Positions 57,819 through 64,000 of a stretch of 64,000 nucleotides of DNA are shown here, piece after piece. Position numbers and translations under genes: made by a program. The stretch comes from an uncultured Ruegeria sp. GTDB taxonomy: Bacteria; Pseudomonadota; Alphaproteobacteria; Rhodobacterales; Rhodobacteraceae. Positions within the stretch are counted from its first letter, which is position 1. Each line of letters starts with the position of its first letter. The stretch is taken from assembly GCF_947497005.1 (NCBI RefSeq), contig NZ_CANMFF010000009.1, positions 124,001 to 188,000 on the forward strand, given 5' to 3'. The notes below the pieces were generated by a model. That model had not been told where the DNA came from. It did no database searches and worked only from the letters and a program-made list of their open reading frames with translations.

Positions 57819-58622
57819 ATGCTGGATCTGATTAGCAATGAAGGTGTGACAGTTGGCGACCAGGGGTTGGCCGAAAGCCCCCTTGCAGTCCGTGGGCTGA
57901 CGGTCTCGTACGGACAAAAGCCCGCCGTATTCTCTGTCGATATGACGGTACAGCCCGGTGCGATGACAGCGATCATCGGACCAAACGGAGCCGGGAAGTC
58001 GACTCTGCTCAAGGCCGCACTTGGCATCGTTTCGCCTTTGTCAGGTCAGGTCACCGTATTTGGCCAACCATTGGAAAAACAGCGGGCTCGCATCGCTTAT
58101 GTGCCTCAGCGCGCCAGCGTCGATTGGGATTTCCCGACACGCGTCATCGACGTGGTTCTTATGGGATTGTCACGCGAGCTTGGATTGTTGGGTCGGGTAC
58201 GTGCCCGCCACAAGGCTTGCGCGATGGACTGTCTGAACCGTGTGGGAATGCGCGATTTCGCAGATCGCCAGATCGGACAATTGTCCGGCGGCCAGCAGCA
58301 GCGCGTGTTTCTGGCGCGCGCTTTGGCTCAGGGCGCTGACCTTTATCTTCTGGATGAACCGTTCGCAGGCGTTGACGCTGCCACCGAGAAAGCCATCATC
58401 GCGGTGCTGAAGTCGCTGAAAGAAGCGGGCAAGACGGTTGTCGTGGTGCATCACGATCTGGCGACTGTGACCGACTATTTCGACCACGTCTTTCTGATCA
58501 ATACCCGAAAAGTGGCCGAAGGGCCGGTGGCCGAGTCCTTCACAGCGGAAACGTTGCAATCGGCTTATGGTGGGCGACTGGCAACCGCGCAGATTGATCA
58601 GTTGTCGCGCGCGCAGGGGTAA
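57819..58622 (+). CDS. ATPase subunit of Mn/Zn/Fe ABC importer
   Basis: The 267-residue ABC ATPase has Walker A GPNGAGKSTL, the Q-loop region VPQRASVDWDFPTRVIDVV typical of manganese/zinc ABC ATPases, the signature LSGGQQQRVFLARAL, Walker B LYLLDEPFAGVDA and the H-loop VVHHDL. It starts three bases after the binding-protein stop and powers metal uptake. Confidence 0.94.
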   Translation: MLDLISNEGVTVGDQGLAESPLAVRGLTVSYGQKPAVFSVDMTVQPGAMTAIIGPNGAGKSTLLKAALGIVSPLSGQVTVFGQPLEKQRARIAYVPQRASVDWDFPTRVIDVVLMGLSRELGLLGRVRARHKACAMDCLNRVGMRDFADRQIGQLSGGQQQRVFLARALAQGADLYLLDEPFAGVDAATEKAIIAVLKSLKEAGKTVVVVHHDLATVTDYFDHVFLINTRKVAEGPVAESFTAETLQSAYGGRLATAQIDQLSRAQG

Positions 58623-58625
58623 CAC

Positions 58626-59831
58626 ATGCTTTGGGATGCTCTGACCCTGCAGCTTGGCTACAATGCCACGCTGGTAGCTCTGGGTGCGACTTTGTTGGGG
58701 GTGTCGGCGGGCGTGACGGGGACATTTCTGTTTCTGCGCAAGCGCGCCCTGGTCAGCGACGCAATAAGTCATGCAACTCTTCCCGGCGTCTGTCTGGCCT
58801 TTATGGCATTGGTTGCGCTGGGAGGGGACGGGCGTAACCTGCTGGGCCTGCTGGCAGGATCTGCCATCTCGGCCTGGGCCGGTCTTCTCTGCATGAATTG
58901 GCTGACACGGCACACACGGCTGGCCGAGGATGCCGCCATCGGAGCGGTTCTGTCGGTGTTTTTCGGCTTCGGCATCGTGTTGCTGACGGTCATACAAACC
59001 ATGGGCGTGGGCCGTCAGGCCGGGTTGGAAGGTTTTCTTTTGGGGTCCACGGCCGGAATGCTTTGGGCGGATGCGATGATCATCGCAATCGGAGGTGCAG
59101 TGACGCTGTTGTTGGTCATGATCATTCGCCGCCCGATGACCCTTGTCGCCTTCGATCCGGAATATGCTGCAGCCCGCGGGCTGCCGGTGCACAGGATTGA
59201 CCTTGCCATGATGGGTTTGGTCATGGCCGTGACTGTGGTTGGCTTGAAAATCGTGGGTTTGATCCTGATCGTGGCATTGTTGATCATCCCCGCCGTGACC
59301 GCGCGGTTCTGGTCCGAACGCTCTGAACATGTAGTCCTGCTCGCTGGGGTAGCAGGTGGGTTGGCCGGATACATTGGTGCCGCCATTTCGGCTTCGGCCC
59401 CAAATCTTCCGACCGGTCCGATTATCGTTCTGGTCAGTTTTGCCTTCTTTGTCGTGTCCCTTTTTTTTGCTCCAAAGCGCGGTGTTCTTGCTGCAGTGCT
59501 GCGCCATTTGCGTTTTCAGCGGAGGGTGCATATTCGTCAAGGTCTTCTGGCCTTGGCACAGGGGCAAAAGATCTATGAACCCTTGACCCTGCGCTTGTTA
59601 CGTCGCGCGGGGCTGGCCCGCGCGGACGGGGTGGCGACCGACACCGGCAAGGCGCGCGCGGCCAAGGCGCTCCGCGACGAAAGACGCTGGGAAATCGTCC
59701 GCGCAGACCTGGCGCATGAGGCAACGGCTGCGCTTTATGACGGGCTTCGTGATATCGAGACTGTCTTGACCCGCGACCAGATCGCCGAGATCGACCGCCG
59801 AATCGGCGGACCACAGGGGATACTGCTATGA
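58626..59831 (+). CDS. Metal ABC permease with C-terminal extension
   Basis: The 401-residue product has eight or so membrane helices in residues 1-285 with the ABC-3 family motifs HATLPGVCLAF, FFGFGIVLLTVIQTMGVG and VVGLKIVGLILIVALLIIP. It then has a charged cytoplasmic tail of about 110 residues (from LRHLRFQRRVHI to the end) absent from the second permease. The tail has Arg/Glu-rich helices such as LRDERRWEIVRADLAHEA and may be a winged-helix-like regulatory domain. It overlaps the next permease by four bases. Confidence 0.9.
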   Translation: MLWDALTLQLGYNATLVALGATLLGVSAGVTGTFLFLRKRALVSDAISHATLPGVCLAFMALVALGGDGRNLLGLLAGSAISAWAGLLCMNWLTRHTRLAEDAAIGAVLSVFFGFGIVLLTVIQTMGVGRQAGLEGFLLGSTAGMLWADAMIIAIGGAVTLLLVMIIRRPMTLVAFDPEYAAARGLPVHRIDLAMMGLVMAVTVVGLKIVGLILIVALLIIPAVTARFWSERSEHVVLLAGVAGGLAGYIGAAISASAPNLPTGPIIVLVSFAFFVVSLFFAPKRGVLAAVLRHLRFQRRVHIRQGLLALAQGQKIYEPLTLRLLRRAGLARADGVATDTGKARAAKALRDERRWEIVRADLAHEATAALYDGLRDIETVLTRDQIAEIDRRIGGPQGILL

Positions 59832-60757
59832 GTGGCGAAGAATTCGTACCGCTGTCGCTGACACCGCTGTTGATTGGCACCTTCGCGGCCATCGCCTGCG
59901 CTTTGCCCGGCAATTTTCTGGTGCTGCGAAAACAGGCGCTGATCGGGGACGCGATCAGCCATGTCGTACTGCCGGGTATTGTTGTGGCATTTCTGGTTAC
60001 AGGAACCATATCAACCTGGCCGATGATGCTGGGCGCGGCGGGGGCCGCCGTTGTGGCCGTGGTTCTGATCGAAGCTATTCGCCGACTGGGCCAAATCGAA
60101 CCTGGCGCCGCCATGGGAGTGGTCTTTACCACCATGTTCGCAGCCGGCGTTCTGCTGCTTGAACAGACGGACACATCAACCGTGCATCTGGACGTGGAAC
60201 ATGCGCTTTATGGCAATCTCGAAAGCCTGATCTGGTTGGACGCGACCGGATGGTCATCCTTGCTTGACATAGAGGCACTTGCCGGCTTGCCCCCTGAACT
60301 ACCCCGCATAGCACTGACCTTGGTGGGCGTGACTCTGTTCACATGGTTGTTCTGGCGACCGCTGAAGATCTCGACCTTTGACGAAGGCTTTGCCCGGACC
60401 ATTGGCATTCGTACTGGTGTACTGGGTATGGCCCTGGTCATCACGGCAGCCATCGCGGCGGTAGCTGCCTTTGACGCTGTAGGCTCAATCATCGTGATCG
60501 CCATGTTCATCTGCCCGCCAGCTGCGGCGCGGATGTTGACCAACCGGCTGGAAACGCAGATTGCCTGGAGCGTCTTGTTTGCCACAGCCTCGGCCGTGTC
60601 GGGCTATGTGTTGGCGGGTTACGGACCCTTGTGGCTGGGTGGTGCGGATGCTGTCAGTGCGGCAGGTATGATCGCCACTATGTCAGGTCTGATTCTTGCT
60701 GCGGCAGCGACGTTCGGCCCCTGCCGGGCGCGTATCGGTGCACACACATCTGCGTGA
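59828..60757 (+). CDS. Second metal ABC permease
   Basis: The 309-residue product is a compact ABC-3 family permease with about eight membrane helices and HVVLPGIVVAFLV. Together with the longer upstream permease it forms the channel heterodimer. It closes the four-gene importer operon. The 263 bases after it contain no gene that I can see, and no clear terminator. Confidence 0.92.
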   Translation: MSGEEFVPLSLTPLLIGTFAAIACALPGNFLVLRKQALIGDAISHVVLPGIVVAFLVTGTISTWPMMLGAAGAAVVAVVLIEAIRRLGQIEPGAAMGVVFTTMFAAGVLLLEQTDTSTVHLDVEHALYGNLESLIWLDATGWSSLLDIEALAGLPPELPRIALTLVGVTLFTWLFWRPLKISTFDEGFARTIGIRTGVLGMALVITAAIAAVAAFDAVGSIIVIAMFICPPAAARMLTNRLETQIAWSVLFATASAVSGYVLAGYGPLWLGGADAVSAAGMIATMSGLILAAAATFGPCRARIGAHTSA

Positions 60758-61020
60758 TCAGGCATTTTCCTGCCGCACATGCCCGAGCGTCATCGGCCAA
60801 TCTCTGCCCAGAAACTGAACGGGCGAATCTTAAGCAGATTTTCCGACAGGTGCATGATACATGCTGTCTCATTGACGAGCTGAAACACACCACTCACTTG
60901 GCACGTCCGGGTGATCCTGAATGAAGCCTCATTCGCGGTTATCCGGACGCCCCCTCCCTTCAAAAATGCGCTGCTCAAACCGGTGGCAGAATCGTGCGCG
61001 ATTGTGCTAGGTCTAGGGGT

Positions 61021-62883
61021 ATGGCGCAAGCAGACCCCAATATCAGCGAAAAACGCCCCGTGATTAAGCAGCTTGATGATGCTGCAATCAACCGTATTGC
61101 GGCAGGTGAAGTGGTGGAGCGTCCGGCCTCGGCGGTCAAGGAACTGGTCGAGAACGCAATCGATGCAGGGGCCACGCGGGTTGCCATCGATATCGCCGAT
61201 GGTGGCAAGACCCTGATCCGTGTCACGGACGACGGTTGCGGTATCTCTGCCGAAGATTTGCCGCTGGCCTTGTCCCGCCATGCCACATCAAAGATTGACG
61301 GGTCGGACCTGCTGAACATCCACACCTTCGGGTTCCGGGGTGAGGCGCTGCCGTCTTTGGGAGCGGTCGGTCGCCTGACCATCACCAGCCGTGTGCCCGA
61401 TGCGGATGCAGCGCAGGTCCACATCGCGGGGGGCAAGATGGGTGTGGTCAAACCCGCCGCCCTGCGCGCGGGCACTGTGGTCGAACTGCGCGATCTGTTC
61501 TTCGCCACGCCAGCCCGCCTGAAATTCATGCGCACGGACCGGGCCGAAGCGCAGGCGATCACTGACACAGTGAAACGGCTGGCCATGGCCGAACCTTCCG
61601 TGACTTTCTCCCTGCGCGATGTGTCCGGTGGTGGCGATGGTCGTGTGACCTTCCGCGCGGATCGCGAGAACGGAGATCTGTTCGACGCGCTCCATGCCCG
61701 TCTGGCCCGCGTGATTGGGCGCGAGTTCGCCGAAAACGCCCTGCGGATCGACGCCACGCGTGAAGGCATCCGGCTCTATGGATATGCTGCCCTGCCGACC
61801 TATTCCCGGGGCGCTGCGGTGGCGCAGTATCTGTTCGTCAACGGTCGCCCGGTGCGCGACAAGATGCTGACCGGCGCGTTGCGTGCCGCCTATTTCGATT
61901 TCCTCAGCCGGGACCGTCACCCGGCGGCGGCTCTGTTCATCGACTGCGACCCGACGCTGGTTGACGTGAACGTCCACCCGGCCAAATCCGAGGTTCGGTT
62001 CCGTGATCCCGGTATTGCGCGGGGTCTGATCGTTTCCAGTTTGCGCCATGCTTTGGCCGAGGCCGGGCACCGGGCATCCTCGACAGTCGCCAATGCGACC
62101 CTGGGCGCAATGCGACCGGAACCGGCGCAGCCTGCCCCCGCGCGAATCTATCAGATGGATCGCCCGTCGCCCGCAGCGCGTCAGGCAGCGGATCGCGCCC
62201 AGGCCCCGGGTTTCGCCGAACTGGCCAACGATTACAGCGGCAGCGTTGTTGATCCGACTCCGGTTGCGCTGATTGCAGAGGTTCAGGAGCCTCCGGCGCA
62301 GGATCTGCCGTTGGGTGCTGCACGCGGACAAGTGCATGAAAACTACATCATCGCACAGACCGTCGATGGCATGGTGATCGTTGATCAGCACGCCGCACAT
62401 GAGCGGCTGGTCTATGAAAAGCTGAAAACGCAGATGGCCGAGAATGGCGTCGCGGCGCAGGCTCTGCTGATTCCGGAAATCGTAGAATTGTCCGAAGGTG
62501 ATTGCGCCCGCCTGATGGCCGTCGCGGATGATCTGACGCGCTTTGGCCTGACCATCGAACCTTTCGGCGGAGGCGCCATCGCTGTGCGTGAAACCCCTGC
62601 CATTCTGGGCGAGGTTGATGCGCGCGCGATGATCCTCGATATCCTGGACGAACTGACGGATCAGGGTGAAAGCCAGATGGTACAGGCAAAGGTTGAGGCG
62701 ATCCTTAGCCGGGTGGCCTGTCATGGCTCGATCCGGTCTGGCCGCCGGATGCGGGCCGAAGAGATGAACGCCCTGCTGCGCGAGATGGAAGCAACGCCGC
62801 ATTCCGGTCAGTGCAACCACGGGCGACCAACCTATGTGGAGCTAAAGCTGAGCGATATCGAACGGCTGTTCGGACGCAGTTGA
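61021..62883 (+). CDS. mutL: DNA mismatch repair protein MutL
   Basis: From ATG 61021 the 620-residue product has the GHKL ATPase motifs: [27 protein letters not shown] and [17 protein letters not shown]. The C-terminal dimerisation domain has [12 protein letters not shown], which matches the DQHA-x2-E-x4-E metal motif of MutL endonucleases; this organism type lacks Dam/MutH, so nicking activity is expected. MutL couples MutS mismatch recognition to strand excision. It starts after 263 bases and is followed by rmuC after 57 bases. Confidence 0.96.
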   Translation: MAQADPNISEKRPVIKQLDDAAINRIAAGEVVERPASAVKELVENAIDAGATRVAIDIADGGKTLIRVTDDGCGISAEDLPLALSRHATSKIDGSDLLNIHTFGFRGEALPSLGAVGRLTITSRVPDADAAQVHIAGGKMGVVKPAALRAGTVVELRDLFFATPARLKFMRTDRAEAQAITDTVKRLAMAEPSVTFSLRDVSGGGDGRVTFRADRENGDLFDALHARLARVIGREFAENALRIDATREGIRLYGYAALPTYSRGAAVAQYLFVNGRPVRDKMLTGALRAAYFDFLSRDRHPAAALFIDCDPTLVDVNVHPAKSEVRFRDPGIARGLIVSSLRHALAEAGHRASSTVANATLGAMRPEPAQPAPARIYQMDRPSPAARQAADRAQAPGFAELANDYSGSVVDPTPVALIAEVQEPPAQDLPLGAARGQVHENYIIAQTVDGMVIVDQHAAHERLVYEKLKTQMAENGVAAQALLIPEIVELSEGDCARLMAVADDLTRFGLTIEPFGGGAIAVRETPAILGEVDARAMILDILDELTDQGESQMVQAKVEAILSRVACHGSIRSGRRMRAEEMNALLREMEATPHSGQCNHGRPTYVELKLSDIERLFGRS

Positions 62884-62940
62884 TTTGCTTTCAAGCACGG
62901 CTTAAAAAGATAGAAACAAAACGAGAACAAACTGAACCCC

Positions 62941-64000
62941 ATGATCCAGATTGCAGGCACTGAAATAGCGTTGAATGACCCGGTTGTTCTGACTGTGGGC
63001 GGGGTGGTGGCTTTGATCGTGCTGCTGTTGTTCCTGTCGTTGCGGGCGGCCAACCGCTCGGCCCGGATGGCGGAGCCGCTGGCACGGCAGATGGCGCATC
63101 TGGGTCAGCATGTGCAGCAATTGGGGCAGGGGCAGGAACAAATGCGCGGCGGCCTTCAGCATGTCTCGGACACGCAGGCCAATGCGCAGGTGCAGGTGAT
63201 CCAGACGGTCGAGGCACGCTTGTCATCGGTCCAGCAGCAGATGAACGACCGGCTGGCGGACAACGCAATGAAATCGGCACGAGCACTGGCCGAGATGCAG
63301 GAACGGATGAAGGAAACCCTGCATGGCTCGTCGAAACAGACGGCGACATCGCTGACACAGTTGCAGGAACGTCTGGCCGCCATCGACAAGGCGCAGGACA
63401 ATATCACGAAACTGTCGGGTGACGTGCTGTCTTTGCAGGATATCCTGTCGAATAAGCAACGGCGCGGGATGTTCGGTGAGATTCAACTGAACGATATTGT
63501 ATCAAAGGCGCTGCCCGCTGACAGTTATTCGCTGCAGGCCACGTTGTCGAACGGCAGACGGGCAGATTGCCTGATCCATCTGCCGAACCCGCCGGGCCCG
63601 ATCGTGATCGATGCGAAATTCCCGCTGGAGGATTTCGAAGCGCTTGCCGCCGCGCAGACAAAGGCGGATGTCGAAAGATGCCTGCGCGCATTCGGTGCTG
63701 CCGTAAAAGTACATATCAAGGCGATTTCCGAAAAGTACATTCTCGACGGGGAAACTGCCGATGGTGCTTTGATGTTTGTTCCGTCCGAGGCGATTTATGC
63801 CGAGCTGCACGCCCGCCTGCCCGACGTTGTGCGCGAAGGGTTCGCCGCAAAGGTTTGGGTCGTTTCACCGACGACTTGCATGGCCACGCTGAATACCATG
63901 CGGGCGATCCTGAAAGATGCGCGTATGCGCGAACAGGCCGGTGCGATCCGCAAAGAACTTGGGTTGCTGCACAAGGACGTGGAGCGTCTGGGCGACCGCG
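62941..64000 (+). CDS. rmuC: DNA recombination protein RmuC, 5' part
   Basis: The open frame from ATG 62941 runs off the right edge with no stop. About 353 codons are present. It has an N-terminal membrane helix (VVALIVLLLFLSLRA), a long coiled coil (residues 40-150, EMQERMKETLHGSSK and similar) and then the RmuC nuclease-like core: RRGMFGEIQL, IVIDAKFPLEDFEALAAAQ and GALMFVPSEAIYAELH. RmuC limits DNA inversions and is a putative nuclease. The start lacks a good ribosome-binding site. It follows mutL, both acting on genome stability. Confidence 0.93.
   Translation, partial: MIQIAGTEIALNDPVVLTVGGVVALIVLLLFLSLRAANRSARMAEPLARQMAHLGQHVQQLGQGQEQMRGGLQHVSDTQANAQVQVIQTVEARLSSVQQQMNDRLADNAMKSARALAEMQERMKETLHGSSKQTATSLTQLQERLAAIDKAQDNITKLSGDVLSLQDILSNKQRRGMFGEIQLNDIVSKALPADSYSLQATLSNGRRADCLIHLPNPPGPIVIDAKFPLEDFEALAAAQTKADVERCLRAFGAAVKVHIKAISEKYILDGETADGALMFVPSEAIYAELHARLPDVVREGFAAKVWVVSPTTCMATLNTMRAILKDARMREQAGAIRKELGLLHKDVERLGDR

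Noticed and set aside
58170..59567. 465-codon minus-strand frame over the metal importer
   Set aside because: Antisense to conserved ABC genes; His/Gln-rich shadow composition.
60758..61020. Possible degenerate gene between the metal importer and mutL
   Set aside because: The short frames there have no domain, signal or ribosome-binding site; I see nothing to support a pseudogene.
61288..62820. 510-codon minus-strand frame over mutL
   Set aside because: Antisense to MutL with intact motifs.

Overview
The window is 64 kb of a GC-rich alphaproteobacterial chromosome. It most resembles the Roseobacter group of the Rhodobacteraceae. The evidence is the gene content and linkage: mlaA-mlaC beside fliP, sfsA next to map, a DUF1674 gene facing rsmB-heparinase-purH, truB/rpsO/pnp in one neighbourhood, an ALDH16-type dehydrogenase next to an animal-type DeoC, a Hint-domain protein, and a trimethylaminoethylphosphonate (TMAEP) gene pair known from Leisingera. 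Coding density is high, with many 4-base ATGA/GTGA overlaps. I saw no rRNA, tRNA, CRISPR, insertion sequence, phage or plasmid gene.

Layout. 1-13.7 kb: the end of fliP; an outer-membrane lipid-asymmetry operon (mlaA-mlaC); a ridA-like/GDPD/FemAB-like/phhB operon; three small exported proteins; two peroxide or redox enzymes; rsmD; a HAD phosphatase; map; sfsA; and a cinA-like/GNAT/AhpD-like/OmpA operon. 13.7-24.8 kb: a LysR regulator, DUF4399, a small two-gene operon with a consensus promoter and embedded operator, fadH, rppH, a radical SAM/DUF547 pair, a PfkB kinase with nth, and an AraC-MGMT fusion. 24.8-31 kb: an aldehyde dehydrogenase divergent from a 1-Cys peroxiredoxin, then an outer-membrane protein, a membrane-anchored LuxR-type regulator and a PepSY-like protein, then DUF1326 and Hint proteins. 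31-39.7 kb: the RNA and translation block pnp, rpsO, truB, rbfA, interrupted by a methyltransferase, an RTX protein, DUF1643 and DUF2233, followed by dapB. 40.4-43.7 kb: a translationally coupled three-gene operon (tmpA, tmpB and an AllA-like gene) with a divergent LysR gene. 43.7-52.5 kb: rsmB, heparinase-like, purH, lspA, DUF3035 and an M16 protease pair. 52.5-56.7 kb: a DECR-like SDR, ALDH16 and deoC. 56.8-60.8 kb: a Mn/Zn/Fe ABC importer behind two Fur/Mur-like boxes. 60.8-64 kb: mutL and the start of rmuC.

How genes work together. TmpA and TmpB are predicted to turn TMAEP into glycine betaine plus phosphate; the third operon gene has no assigned step. DeoC would release acetaldehyde and glyceraldehyde-3-phosphate, and the adjacent ALDH16 could oxidise an aldehyde. 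FadH and the DECR-like SDR both fit unsaturated fatty-acid beta-oxidation but lie far apart. The best candidates for undescribed biology are the third tmp-operon gene, the radical SAM/DUF547 pair, and the sensorless membrane LuxR cassette. All calls rest on reading the sequence; no database search was run.
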